Below are positions 53,223 to 62,240 of a stretch of 64,000 nt of DNA, in pieces. A program made the position numbers and the translations under genes. This DNA is from Rummeliibacillus pycnus. GTDB lineage: Bacteria; Bacillota; Bacilli; Bacillales_A; Planococcaceae. The stretch covers positions 1,178,001-1,242,000 of the forward strand of contig NZ_KZ614145.1 in the NCBI RefSeq assembly GCF_002884495.1. The letters run 5' to 3'. Within the stretch, counting starts at the first letter, position 1. Each line of letters begins with the position of its first letter. A model generated the notes under the pieces. It was not told the DNA's origin. It searched no databases and saw only the letters and a list, made by a program, of their open reading frames with translations.

Positions 53223-54413
53223 TTAGTCTTTCTTTTGTTGATAGACATCCAACAAATCCATTGCAAGTCTACTAAAAACTTCAGCACCTCTAGCCAAGAC
53301 CCGATCATCAAAGTGAAATTGAGGATGATGTAAATCTAGATACCCTGAATCCTCTTTTGCTATTCCTAATCTAAAATAGAGTGCTGGGATTTGATCTGCA
53401 TAGTAGCCGAAATCATCGCCACCCATTGACGGCTCTTTTAAAACTTCAATTTCATTTTCTGCCATGAATTTTTTTGCACTATTCTCTAATTGTTCTGCTA
53501 AAAAGAAATCGTTAAAGATATGGGGTGCTCCGAATTTCATTTGATACTCTATTTGCACATTCCACATATTCGATAAGTTTTCACATATATTTTTGATCTC
53601 TGCATCAATTTGTTGTCGAAGCACTTTAGAATAGGATCTCGATGTTCCTGTCAACACAAGTTCGTCTGCTACTACATTTGCTGCGTTTCCACCATGAATG
53701 GAGCCAACATGAATGACATGTGGCTCTAAGGGATTAAATTTCTTAATATTAATGTGATTCATATGCTGGATCAATTCAGTCCCTATTACAATTGCATCTA
53801 TTGCTTGATGAGGACGAGCACTATGTCCTCCCTTACCTTTTATATGGATAGAAAATGTATCACATGCAGCAGTTGCATTCCCTTTTTTAATACCGATATG
53901 TCCAAAAGGTAGATGCGGCCATAAATGCAAACCAATAATCGATTTTACCTTTGGATTTTGCAATACGCCCTCGTTTACTAGACGTAAAGCAGCTCCATCT
54001 GCTTCCTCTCCAGGCTGAAAAATACAACGAACTGTTCCTTTTATAAGTGATCGATTATCGTATAAGCTTTTTACAGCTCCAAGTAAAATAGCTGTATGAC
54101 CGTCATGACCACATGCATGCATAACACCTTCATTTTGTGATTGATATTCACTTACATATTCTTCTTTAATAGGTAGTGCATCTATATCTGCTCTTAAAGC
54201 AATCGTTTCTCCTTTATGTTCACCGACAATATCGACAAATACACCTGTATTTGCAATTTCTTTATAGGATATTCCCCAATCCATTAATGTCTTTTTGATC
54301 ATAGCTGCTGTTTCATATTCCTGAAAAGATAACTCTGGATTTTTGTGCAGATGACGTCTTATTTTTATTAAAGTATCTGCTAAGGTTGGATCGATTTTCA
54401 TCACATTCTTCAC
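53223..54413 (-). CDS. M20 amidohydrolase
   Basis: A 396-residue enzyme of the M20D group (N-acyl amino acid or hippurate hydrolase type), like the one at 40308-41483. The metal motifs are HACGHDGHTA, FQPGEEADGA, GKGGHSARPH and GGDDFGYY. The start is ATG. The substrate is unknown; no linked transporter is present here, so the role may be general peptide or acyl-amino-acid turnover. Confidence 0.86.
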   Translation of the reverse strand: MKNVMKIDPTLADTLIKIRRHLHKNPELSFQEYETAAMIKKTLMDWGISYKEIANTGVFVDIVGEHKGETIALRADIDALPIKEEYVSEYQSQNEGVMHACGHDGHTAILLGAVKSLYDNRSLIKGTVRCIFQPGEEADGAALRLVNEGVLQNPKVKSIIGLHLWPHLPFGHIGIKKGNATAACDTFSIHIKGKGGHSARPHQAIDAIVIGTELIQHMNHINIKKFNPLEPHVIHVGSIHGGNAANVVADELVLTGTSRSYSKVLRQQIDAEIKNICENLSNMWNVQIEYQMKFGAPHIFNDFFLAEQLENSAKKFMAENEIEVLKEPSMGGDDFGYYADQIPALYFRLGIAKEDSGYLDLHHPQFHFDDRVLARGAEVFSRLAMDLLDVYQQKKD

Positions 54414-54750
54414 TCCTTTTCTTTACGCGATATGTAAAAACTTCTGTAAAAATATTTTTCTATATTCTTTACAATATGTTCTAGTAATATCCCATAATCC
54501 CTTTAAATTTTTTAGTTCTTTAAAAAGAAAGATCGTCCAATTAATCGAACGATCTCTACTGTTTATTGTAATTTAAGATTTCTTCATGTTCTCCCCATTA
54601 AATCAATTATCCAGAACGAAGCAAAGGAAGAAGCTACATCTTACGCACACGGAAAACATTCTTCTGAACCAGATTCCCTTTCTTCACATAAAAAAGTACA
54701 ATTCAAAAATTGAATTGTACTTTTAGGGTAGCCCTTTTTATGAATTATCA
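54414..54750. other. Intergenic stretch with two hairpins
   Basis: No gene is seen. A hairpin AGATCGT/ACGATCT at 54530-54555 has a T tract on the minus strand. A perfect 15-bp stem at 54694-54726 with T residues on both sides is the terminator of the CoA-disulfide reductase gene. Confidence 0.6.
54694..54726 (-). terminator. Terminator after the CoA-disulfide reductase gene
   Basis: AAAAGTACAATTCAA (54694-54708) pairs with 54712-54726; the stem is perfect and followed by T residues on the minus strand. Confidence 0.88.
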
Positions 54751-56445
54751 TTATTTAAAATTGTACGCTGTTACGATTTTTTCTCGACCTGTTGTTGTAT
54801 CATCGAAATATTCATACAAACAAATACCAAGGAATGATCCTGATACGTTCCAAACATTGTGGTAACCTGAATTTTGAAGTGCCATTACAGCGTTATAGCT
54901 GCGTTGACCAGAACGACAATGAACATAAACTGGGATATCTTTTGGAATTTCATCCATACGTTCGCGTAGTTCACTTAGTGGAATATTGACTGCACCTTTT
55001 AAATGTCCATTTTCAAACTCATTTTTTTCACGTACATCTACAATACAGGCATTTTTCTCCACTAGTTCACGAACTTGTGAAACAGCAACTTGACGATAAC
55101 GACCATATAACAAGTTTAATCCAACTAAAGCCGCAAGATTCACGACATCTCTTGCTGTGCTATACATTGGTGAATAAGATAATTCTAATTCTTTCAGATC
55201 TTCTAGTGTGCCACCCATTGTAATCAAAGTAGCAATTACATCGATTCGCTTATCTGCATTACCTTTACCAATAGCTTGGGCACCTAAAATTCTTCCAGTT
55301 GGTACTTCATATACTAATTTAAAGTGTAATGGATGACTATTTGGCATAAGTCCTACTTTATCTGGTGCGATTAAGTATACACTATTTACGTTAAAACCAG
55401 CATCTTTTGCTGTTTTTTCATTGAGTCCTGTTACTGCACAATTTAAATCAAATAGTTGAATACTAGATGAACCTATTACACCCGTGTTTCGATTCGGTAT
55501 ATTGTACATATGATTTGCAGCTGCACGTGCTTGTCGTTGTGCAGGACCTGCAAGTGCAAGTCTTGTTTGTTTGTGTGTTAAGCGGTGATAGACTTCAATT
55601 GCATCACCTACAGCATAGATGGATGGATCCGATGTAACATAATTTTGGTTTACTTTTATCCCACCAAGCTCACCGATTTCAAGTCCAGCGTCTTTCGCTA
55701 AAGAAATTTCTGGTCGAACACCAATTGCTAGTACAATTGCTTGGGCTTTCACTTGTTTGCCAGAGTTTAATTCGACATAATCATCTGCTACTTTTGAGAG
55801 CGCATCATTAACAATTAGCTGTACACCTTGATCAATCATTTCTTTGTGTAAAATTTGTGCCATGTCATAATCAAATGGAGTCAAAATTTGATTTCTCGAT
55901 TGCACTAATGATACATTCTTACCTGACAAGTGTAGATTTTCGGCTACTTCTATCCCAATAAATCCTCCACCAATAACTGCAATGTCTTGCACATCATCAT
56001 TTTTTACATATTGGTTTAAACGTTCGATATCTGTAACGTTTCTTACTGTAAAGACATGAGGAGCATGTATTCCTTCAATATCTGGAATGATTGGACTTGC
56101 ACCTGGTGATAACACTAAATAATCGTAGTTTTCGTCATATTGTTCATCTGTTAATAAATTTTTGACTGTAACTGTTTTAGCTTCACGATTGATAGCAATA
56201 ACTTCTTGTTGCACACGTGCTTCAATATTGTATTTTGTTTTAAAAGCGGTTGGATTCATTAATACCAATCTTTTGCTATTTTCAACAATTCCACTTAAAT
56301 GGAAAGGTAATGAACAATTTGAAAATGAAACATGTGGTCCTTTTTCAAACATAATAATTTCGGCTTGTTCATCTAAACGACGAATTCGTGCAGCAGTAGA
56401 AGCGCCACCTGCTACGCCACCAACGACTAGAATCTTTTTCCCCAT
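54751..56445 (-). CDS. CoA-disulfide reductase fused to rhodanese domain
   Basis: A 564-residue flavoprotein. FAD-binding GGVAGGASTAAR (9-20), active Cys44 in SFSNCSLPF, NAD(P)H-binding GGGFIGIEVAEN, then FAD site YAVGDAIEV. The C-terminal 100 residues are a rhodanese domain with active Cys510 in HCRSGQRS. Such fusions reduce CoA disulfide and per- or polysulfides using NAD(P)H, handling reactive sulfur. A palindromic operator lies in the promoter. The start is ATG; no neighbour on the same operon. Confidence 0.93.
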   Translation of the reverse strand: MGKKILVVGGVAGGASTAARIRRLDEQAEIIMFEKGPHVSFSNCSLPFHLSGIVENSKRLVLMNPTAFKTKYNIEARVQQEVIAINREAKTVTVKNLLTDEQYDENYDYLVLSPGASPIIPDIEGIHAPHVFTVRNVTDIERLNQYVKNDDVQDIAVIGGGFIGIEVAENLHLSGKNVSLVQSRNQILTPFDYDMAQILHKEMIDQGVQLIVNDALSKVADDYVELNSGKQVKAQAIVLAIGVRPEISLAKDAGLEIGELGGIKVNQNYVTSDPSIYAVGDAIEVYHRLTHKQTRLALAGPAQRQARAAANHMYNIPNRNTGVIGSSSIQLFDLNCAVTGLNEKTAKDAGFNVNSVYLIAPDKVGLMPNSHPLHFKLVYEVPTGRILGAQAIGKGNADKRIDVIATLITMGGTLEDLKELELSYSPMYSTARDVVNLAALVGLNLLYGRYRQVAVSQVRELVEKNACIVDVREKNEFENGHLKGAVNIPLSELRERMDEIPKDIPVYVHCRSGQRSYNAVMALQNSGYHNVWNVSGSFLGICLYEYFDDTTTGREKIVTAYNFK

Positions 56446-56496
56446 ATCAACAACCCCTTAACTTTTTAACTTCAAATTTCTATTTCAACCTCAATT

Positions 56497-56521
56497 TATA
56501 CCCCATAAGGTATAGTGTCAA
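56497..56521 (-). promoter_or_regulatory. Palindromic operator in the CoA-disulfide reductase promoter
   Basis: TATACC-CCATAA-GGTATA (56497-56514) lies directly behind a minus-strand TTGACA (56516-56521) and overlaps a TATAAA. The site is like those of CsoR/CstR-family repressors that sense persulfides or copper; the position is right for repression. Confidence 0.55.
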
Positions 56522-56585
56522 GAAAATATATGTAACGGTCATAAACTTTTCTAAATTTCAACATTCTCTCTAATTAATTTTCTAA

Positions 56586-56634
56586 AAAAAGAAACTTATT
56601 CTGATTGTTGATGAAACAGAATAAGTTTCTTTTT
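56586..56634 (-). terminator. Terminator after the LytTR-ABC operon
   Basis: AGAAACTTATTCTG near 56590 pairs with CAGAATAAGTTTCT near 56617; T residues follow on the minus strand. Confidence 0.88.
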
Positions 56635-56725
56635 AACTAAATTCATTTTTAGTTTTGAAATAAGGACATTTTAACACGCGACATTCTTAATTCCCAGAAA
56701 AATCTATGAAATTGATACTTTATTT

Positions 56726-57598
56726 TTAACGATTTCTTGCTCTAAAAATCAAAACAGCAATGAAACAAAATATAATAGATGCTCCTACAATAACCGACAA
56801 ATGCGCTGTTTGAGTCATAATTTGGTTATGCCAATCATAGGTAACCCCAAATATGGACATATATTCTTCCTTCGCTTGAGAAGCACCTTTAAAGACTTTG
56901 TCTAATGAATTGCTCATAAATAGCTCTCTTAACATAACAGTTGGATGGCTTAAAGGAAAATAGATCATAAACTTTTGAACGTAATCAGGAAGTTCACCCA
57001 TTGGGACATAAACGCCACATAAGAATCCAATTACAGTCCCAATAATCGTACTTAAAGTTGAAAAAGCGGTTTGTGATTCTACTATCAGTGTACAAAGTAA
57101 ATTAAACGTACTCGCTAATGTCACAGCTAGTAACAACACACCCATAATTTTAAGGAAAGTTGAAAAGTCAACCCATTCACCACCAGAAGAAACAAGGAAA
57201 ATCTCACATCCAATAAAAGCAATAATTGAAAATACACTACCAATGATAAATGCATTGATAACGTAACTTACTAGGAGCGTACCTCTAGAAATAGGCATCG
57301 TTAAAAAATCTTCTGCTCTTTTCGTTTCTAAATCACGAACGTAGATACCGAATGCACCCAGTGTTGTAGTAATTGCTATGATTGATAGTAAACCTGCTAC
57401 CATCCACTCATTCACCATTGTTTCGATATCATTTGTAACTTTTACCATTTGTGAAATGGAATCAATTTGTGTTTTTTGTAAAAATAAAGCATAAAGCAGA
57501 ATCACAATGATTACTGATAAAAGAGAGAAGAAGACTGTTGTTCGCTCTCTCCTAAAGACTTTCGAGTGTCTGCTTACTAAGCTCATTACCATTGTCAT
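56726..57598 (-). CDS. ABC-2 type permease
   Basis: A 290-residue permease with six hydrophobic segments and a large outside loop, of the ABC-2 (DrrB-like) exporter class; LETKRAEDFLTMPISRGTLLVSY is typical. The ATG at 57598 is preferred: AAGGGG sits nine bases ahead. It overlaps the end of the ATPase gene by 47 bases in another frame. Last gene of the four-gene operon LytTR, DUF3021, ATPase, permease. The substrate is unknown. Confidence 0.82.
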   Translation of the reverse strand: MTMVMSLVSRHSKVFRRERTTVFFSLLSVIIVILLYALFLQKTQIDSISQMVKVTNDIETMVNEWMVAGLLSIIAITTTLGAFGIYVRDLETKRAEDFLTMPISRGTLLVSYVINAFIIGSVFSIIAFIGCEIFLVSSGGEWVDFSTFLKIMGVLLLAVTLASTFNLLCTLIVESQTAFSTLSTIIGTVIGFLCGVYVPMGELPDYVQKFMIYFPLSHPTVMLRELFMSNSLDKVFKGASQAKEEYMSIFGVTYDWHNQIMTQTAHLSVIVGASIIFCFIAVLIFRARNR

Positions 57599-58511
57599 GA
57601 AGTATTTCCCCTTCCTCATTGATTCTAATAAACACATCATCCATCGATCCTTTGATGACCTCAAACGATTGAATCACTGGCTCTATTCTCTTTAATATCG
57701 TAAGTGCATCCTTCGTTGTTTTTAAAGGTATAACAAATGTATCCTGTTTTTGCTTGTATTTATAGGGAGATAAATATCTAACCACGTCAACATTTTCATG
57801 AAATACAATCAGTAATTGATCGTATGCATACTGTTCTTTGAGCTGATTGGGTGTTCCTTGTGCTACAATTGAACCTTTCTTGATCACAACAATCTCATCT
57901 GCAACTGCTGCTTCCTCCATATAATGAGTTGTCAAAAATACCGTCATATTCGTTTCTTCTTGTAGTTGTTTAATGGCTTGCCAAACAAATTGTCTGGTCT
58001 TCGGATCAAGTCCTGTTGTTGGTTCATCTAAGAAGAGAATGGACGGACGATGGATCATTGCACGCGCTATATCGGCACGACGTCTCTGACCACCAGAAAG
58101 TTTGCCGTACTTTTTCTTTTCTATATCTTCTAAATGTAAATACGTTGCGACAAATTTATAATTTGCTTTTAACTCTTCCTTCTTTAAGCCGTAGGTAACC
58201 CCTCTATGCCATATATTTTCATAAACGGTTAGTCGTTCATCTAATAAGCTATCCTGAAAAACAACGCCGATTTCTTTACGAATTTGATCATTCTCGTGAT
58301 TTTTTCCAATTGTATGACCGGCTATTTTTACCGTACCAGTTGTCTTTTCTGTTAATGTACATAGTATATCGATAGTTGTTGACTTGCCTGCTCCATTCGT
58401 ACCTAAAAATGCAAATAGTGAACCTTGTTTAACAGTAAAGGTAATCCCCTTAACGGCTTCAACATCACGAAAGTTCTTTTTCAAGTTCTGAACTTCAATA
58501 ATATTTGTCAT
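57552..58511 (-). CDS. ABC transporter ATP-binding protein (DrrA-like)
   Basis: A 319-residue ATPase with Walker A GTNGAGKST, signature LSGGQRRRADIARAM, Walker B LFLDEPTTGLDP and H-loop TTHYMEEA, followed by a C-terminal extension of about 90 residues typical of the daunorubicin-resistance (DrrA) class. AGGAG precedes the ATG, one base after the DUF3021 stop. It drives the permease encoded next. Confidence 0.9.
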   Translation of the reverse strand: MTNIIEVQNLKKNFRDVEAVKGITFTVKQGSLFAFLGTNGAGKSTTIDILCTLTEKTTGTVKIAGHTIGKNHENDQIRKEIGVVFQDSLLDERLTVYENIWHRGVTYGLKKEELKANYKFVATYLHLEDIEKKKYGKLSGGQRRRADIARAMIHRPSILFLDEPTTGLDPKTRQFVWQAIKQLQEETNMTVFLTTHYMEEAAVADEIVVIKKGSIVAQGTPNQLKEQYAYDQLLIVFHENVDVVRYLSPYKYKQKQDTFVIPLKTTKDALTILKRIEPVIQSFEVIKGSMDDVFIRINEEGEILHDNGNELSKQTLESL

Positions 58512-58512
58512 T

Positions 58513-58932
58513 TTACATCTCCTGCCTTTTTTGAATTAATTCGTTCATCTCTCGAATATGATGCTTTGTATTTGTATAGAAAAAGAGCCATATAAAAATA
58601 TAGATAATCAATTCACATATAAACACATTGAAGAAGGATTGATAGTTATTGGCTTCAAACCAATGACCAAAATAACCTGCAATTCCTACGAAAATAGTAA
58701 CTAATATAAAGTGAATGATAATTTGAGCTAGAAATGACAAGTGCTCTACTTGATAAATAAGTGTACTAATGCCAATAGCAATACCTAGTACTGCTGCAAC
58801 AACCACTTGGTCTAAAAGTTCCTGCCCACTAATTGAGCCATTTGCTTTTAATACATCTAGAGTAACCATGCAGTAAGAGGTACTAAGGCTGAACAGAAAG
58901 CCTATTAAGGCAGATCGAAATGCTATCCACAT
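58513..58932 (-). CDS. DUF3021 membrane protein
   Basis: A 139-residue membrane protein with four hydrophobic segments (SALIGFLFSLSTSYCMV first), of the DUF3021 family. It begins one base after the LytTR gene stop, with GGGAGGGAG ahead. In HPK-independent LytTR systems the membrane partner holds the LytTR protein inactive at the membrane. That role is inferred here from the gene pair. Confidence 0.82.
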   Translation of the reverse strand: MWIAFRSALIGFLFSLSTSYCMVTLDVLKANGSISGQELLDQVVVAAVLGIAIGISTLIYQVEHLSFLAQIIIHFILVTIFVGIAGYFGHWFEANNYQSFFNVFICELIIYIFIWLFFYTNTKHHIREMNELIQKRQEM

Positions 58933-58933
58933 A

Positions 58934-59380
58934 TTACTCCCTCCCAATTCCTAATTTCTTCTTCAAATCTTTTAAAAATTTGCGACTAATATGGACAGTG
59001 GCTCCATTATGCAAGATTAGTTCAGTCGAACCGAGTATATTTAGTTGAAATGATCGAATATGGTCTACATTGACGAGCATCGATTTATTGACTCGTGCAA
59101 ATTGATTTTCAAACAATTTCTCAATCTCAAACAATTTCTTTTTGGATTGATATTCTTCTTCATCTGTTTGAAAATACACTTTTCCCTCTTCTACATACAC
59201 TGTATATATTTCTACAACTTTTAACATTCGAATTTCTTGATCAATATAACCATCAATTACACTGGTTGTTGGCGTTTTTAGTTTATTCATAAGCTGATGC
59301 ACTTCTTCATCAAAACTGCGCGCATTAATGTTCACTTCAATTTCTTCATATTTATCATCCAATGTGACCTGAACCTTCAT
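58934..59380 (-). CDS. LytTR-domain DNA-binding regulator
   Basis: A 148-residue protein with a C-terminal LytTR DNA-binding domain (about 50-145) shown by VYFQTDEEEYQSKKKLFEIEKLFE split pattern, FARVNKSMLVNVDHIRSF and HISRKFLKDLKKKLG. No receiver domain precedes it, so phosphorylation is not the trigger. The ATG at 59380 follows GGGGAG. First gene of the operon; paired with DUF3021 membrane protein and an ABC exporter. Probably autoregulated through the sequence upstream. Confidence 0.86.
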   Translation of the reverse strand: MKVQVTLDDKYEEIEVNINARSFDEEVHQLMNKLKTPTTSVIDGYIDQEIRMLKVVEIYTVYVEEGKVYFQTDEEEYQSKKKLFEIEKLFENQFARVNKSMLVNVDHIRSFQLNILGSTELILHNGATVHISRKFLKDLKKKLGIGRE

Positions 59381-59518
59381 CAGTTGCTCCCCTTTCTTCA
59401 TTTTGAATATAACATATAAAATTCTGTATTTTCTTATTTTTCATCAAGTGGATAAAATTTTGGTTTAAGTGGTTGCTATTGTATATTAAGTTGCAATTGC
59501 ACAAAAAATGAACATAAG

Positions 59519-59555
59519 AAAAAAGCTGATTTGTCCACGGACTGATCAGCTTTTT
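59519..59555 (-). terminator. Terminator upstream of the LytTR promoter
   Basis: AAAAGCTGAT (59521-59530) pairs with ATCAGCTTTT near 59545 and is flanked by T tracts; it terminates the gene at 59630-59983. Confidence 0.85.
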
Positions 59556-59629
59556 AACTTATTATTTATTTAAGTTTTTTAATATTCTATATTTAGATAT
59601 TCCGCTTCAGATGGTGCTTCCTACGATCT

Positions 59630-59983
59630 TTATAATCCTGTTTTAAGTTCTACTTTTATATCCTTCATATCCATTTTTTTCGCTATTTCATTAATTTGTT
59701 TTTTTATTTGTATTTGATTTTTTGCGATAAATTCTTGATTTTTAACTTTGACTGTCAGTATCCGTTCATCAGGTGAGAAACTTAATACTAAATCTCCATA
59801 ATTTTTTTCTAACTCTTTATAAAGTGTTTCTAATAATTCCTCAACCTTATAATTTTCATCAAAAGATACAGCCATACTTTGAACAACTGTTTGTTCCTCT
59901 TGATAAATTTTAATGGAAGTAAACAAAATAATGATTGCACTTGAAAATATAATTCCTAGAAGAATAAGTCGTTTTTTTCTCAT
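59630..59983 (-). CDS. Single-pass membrane protein of unknown function
   Basis: A 117-residue protein with a basic start MRKKRL, one membrane helix (about 5-25, LILLGIIFSSAIIILFTSI) and an acidic, helix-rich outer part of about 90 residues. The ATG at 59983 follows TTTGGAGG; six residues more upstream lack a site. No family was recognised. It lies upstream of the LytTR promoter but has its own terminator. Confidence 0.7.
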   Translation of the reverse strand: MRKKRLILLGIIFSSAIIILFTSIKIYQEEQTVVQSMAVSFDENYKVEELLETLYKELEKNYGDLVLSFSPDERILTVKVKNQEFIAKNQIQIKKQINEIAKKMDMKDIKVELKTGL

Positions 59984-60092
59984 ACTTTGACCTCCAAACA
60001 AAATTTTTCTTCCATCAATAGTATGTTTGGATAAACTTTCACAGAACTTCAGAGAAATTACCGTAAAGTATGTTTTCGTAAAGCTTTATTCG

Positions 60093-60725
60093 TTATGCTT
60101 TTTCGGTTGCAATACGGATACCGATTAATACTAGTACGATTCCCGTTGTTTTGTTAAAAGCAGCTTGTACAGTTGGTTTCATAAACCACTTACGAATGAT
60201 GTTTATGACTAGAATCACTATTGTCAGCCAGACAATGGATAAAATAACTAGAATAAATGCTAGTAAAATAAGCTGCATATTGATATTAGCCGATGGATCG
60301 ATAAATTGTGGCATTAATGTCACATATAATAGTAATGTTTTAGGATTTAATAAATCGGTTGTAATCCCTTGTGTCAAACAGTTGAATGATGAATTTTTAT
60401 CTTTGGACTCATCATTTGGTTCAGGATTATGTAATTCCATATTTTGTGCTCTTGCTCTCCATGATTGAATACCAAGCCACACTAAATAAGCTGCACCAGC
60501 ATATTTCACAATATTGAACAGTAACATGGACTTAGAAACAAGTGTTGCTAATCCAAATACTGCAAGCGCCGTCCAGATAAATAGCGAAAAGATTATACCG
60601 ATCATTGTGAAATAGCCAGCCTTTTTCCCATGCACCATCGTGTTTTTTAACACAAGTAAAGAATCCACCCCAGGAACCATTACAATCAGTAGTGCTACAG
60701 CTGTAAACATTAAAACTTCATGCAT
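60093..60725 (-). CDS. LysE-family amino-acid exporter
   Basis: A 210-residue membrane protein with six helices, of the LysE/RhtB family. The early motif MVPGVDSLLVLKNTMVHGKKAG and LNPKTLLLYVTLMPQFID are diagnostic. It exports amino acids such as lysine, threonine or homoserine. GAAGGAG precedes the ATG. It is monocistronic. Confidence 0.9.
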   Translation of the reverse strand: MHEVLMFTAVALLIVMVPGVDSLLVLKNTMVHGKKAGYFTMIGIIFSLFIWTALAVFGLATLVSKSMLLFNIVKYAGAAYLVWLGIQSWRARAQNMELHNPEPNDESKDKNSSFNCLTQGITTDLLNPKTLLLYVTLMPQFIDPSANINMQLILLAFILVILSIVWLTIVILVINIIRKWFMKPTVQAAFNKTTGIVLVLIGIRIATEKA

Positions 60726-60864
60726 GATAAAACTCCTTCAAATCTTTATTAGCCGATAAATAATAGATTTCTACATACCGTTATAAACTATTATATTGTA
60801 AGTATGGATTATTGAAAATTACACTCTTAGATTCTTGGAGTAAAACAAATCGCCCATTTAAAAT

Positions 60865-60936
60865 GTCTTCAACCTAAGAAGGATTGAAGACTTTATTTAT
60901 ATTATTTTCCGAATAGTTTGGGTACCTGGCACCCAA
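60865..60936. repeat. Hairpin and REP-like palindrome
   Basis: GTCTTCAA/TTGAAGAC at 60865-60891 forms a hairpin. TTGGGT-ACCTGGC-ACCCAA at 60918-60936 is a palindrome of the GGTACC/TGGCACC kind often scattered between Bacillaceae genes; a T tract follows. Confidence 0.45.
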
Positions 60937-61022
60937 CTCTTTTTTTAATTTAAATTATTAAATACGCACAAAAAAACAAACTAATAGTTTCTTTGGCGCT
61001 CATATTTTAGCTATTTCGATTT

Positions 61023-61408
61023 TCAGTTTGGTTCTACTATGTTTTCAATCTCAAGTTTAAACCAGTGTTTTGTAGAATAAATGATTGTAATAATAATTCC
61101 AATAAAACCTATTAAACTTAAAAGGATTACATTAGAAAAACCGCCTAAAAATACGACAATTAGAGAAATAAGATAGAACATTATTGCTTTACTATTTATT
61201 TTGATATCAACTGTACTACCTTTTTCGACTTTTTTTCTTCACTTCCGAAAAACCATTGATTCGCTTTAACATTTGCTTTTTCTGAATCTGAAGAGATTGT
61301 ATATTCCTCATTATTTTTTAACTTTTTAACTACTTGACTGTTTACTTGTAAAGATACAGGCGATGCTCCACCCATCATGCCCGTATTTCTTTTAACTTTT
61401 AACTCAAT
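61023..61408 (-). pseudogene. Frameshifted small membrane protein gene
   Basis: Two overlapping frames together encode one protein: ELKVKRNTGMMGGASPVSL onward to WFFGSEEKK, and, in the next frame, VEKGSTVDIKINSKAIMFYL with two membrane helices ending LEIENIVEPN. The join is at a run of seven A on the minus strand (61230-61236); eight A would restore the frame. AAAGGAGG lies at the right distance before an ATT rather than ATG, GTG or TTG. Whether it is dead, slippery or a sequencing error is open. Confidence 0.65.
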
Positions 61409-61478
61409 CCATCCCCCTCCTTTAGCAATAAAAATTATAAAAACTACTTCAAAAAAATGGAACGTACTTTCACTTAAT

Positions 61479-61605
61479 TTACACTAAATCATTAGGATCA
61501 ACTGGTTCTTTTTCTTCTATTAAAATGACATCACTTTTAGGAACCCATCCGAGTTATGAATCTGTGTCAACTCTTGGTAAGTCTAGTTTAGAGCACTGTC
61601 AAAAC
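61479..61605 (-). pseudogene. Gene remnant with in-frame stop
   Basis: Minus-strand translation gives LDLPRVDTDS, a stop, then LGWVPKSDVILIEEKEPVDP before a normal stop. TAA at the break would be GAA by one change. It looks like the 3' end of a decayed protein gene, family unknown. Confidence 0.35.
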
Positions 61606-61629
61606 TTTCATTATACTAAAAAATTAATT

Positions 61630-61884
61630 CTACATAAAATAACCTTTTTTAAGTAATCGATTTAATGATTCAAGTCTTGATATAAAATTATCAAGAGCTT
61701 CTTCTTCTGAATCGAAAATTTTTATTCCTGAAATAACTCCTCTTTCTTATGTACTAAATACTTCATAGGAATTATCCTTTCTTAATATTCCCACATGATT
61801 TGATTCATAGTTAGGAGTTTGAAAAAACAAGTAATTTTTTAACTTTCGGTCTAGTTGTATACGTTTCACTTCTTCATATTGCAT
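61630..61884 (-). pseudogene. Immunity-protein-like gene (Imm59 type) with internal stop
   Basis: An 84-residue frame from ATG (MQYEEVKRIQLDRKLKNYLF) continues through a TAA at codon 46 (61747-61749) to IFDSEEEALDNFISRLESLN and a final stop. The pattern resembles Imm59 family immunity proteins of polymorphic toxin systems, by memory of that family. A functional copy would need one base change at the stop. The gene lies in a decaying region with another immunity gene at the window end. Confidence 0.55.
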
Positions 61885-61929
61885 ACAGCGAACACCTCTT
61901 ATATCATTAAAATATGAAAATAGAGCTTG

Positions 61930-62097
61930 TCAGGAAAAAAAACGGAGAAATGAAATTAAAAACTGCGCCAACGCTCGTCGTTTATTTTCAAATTTTATTT
62001 CCTTTAGCTTCTCTTGCCAACAATTAATGACCACCGCCACATGGTGTTGCTTATGCAAGTCTACTCCAACATACAAATGTTTCTGTTTTTCGTGCAT
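61930..62097 (-). mobile_element. IS110-family transposase, N-terminal stub
   Basis: A 55-residue frame MHEKQKHLYVGVDLHKQHHV, then AVVINCWQEKLKEIKFENKR, has the first catalytic Asp motif (VGVDLHK) of IS110-family DEDD transposases, then diverges into a stop. Full transposases have about 400 residues, so only the start remains. AGGAGG precedes the ATG. The break point joins unrelated sequence. Confidence 0.75.
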
Positions 62098-62240
62098 TGA
62101 CTTATCCTCCTATTCAATTAAATGAAAATGCCGGCAACCTTAGTTCGAGCGTTCACCAACTGGTGCGCATTGGTACGAAAGCCTATCCATTTTCACCTTT
62201 ACATAGGGATATATAAGAAAATGAATCCCTTTTTTAAGTA
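62098..62240 (-). mobile_element. Presumed left-end non-coding region of the IS110 remnant
   Basis: This stretch upstream of the transposase stub is GC-richer than its surroundings, has no ORF and may contain the remains of the element's non-coding guide (bridge) RNA region, which in IS110 elements lies on this side. The assignment is inference from position. A 16-bp direct repeat, CCTTTTTTAAGTAATC, occurs at 62228-62243 and again at 61643-61658. Confidence 0.35.

Noticed and set aside
60918-60936. CRISPR-like or ordered repeat array
   Set aside because: Only one copy of the palindrome is present; no regularly spaced repeats were found anywhere in the window.
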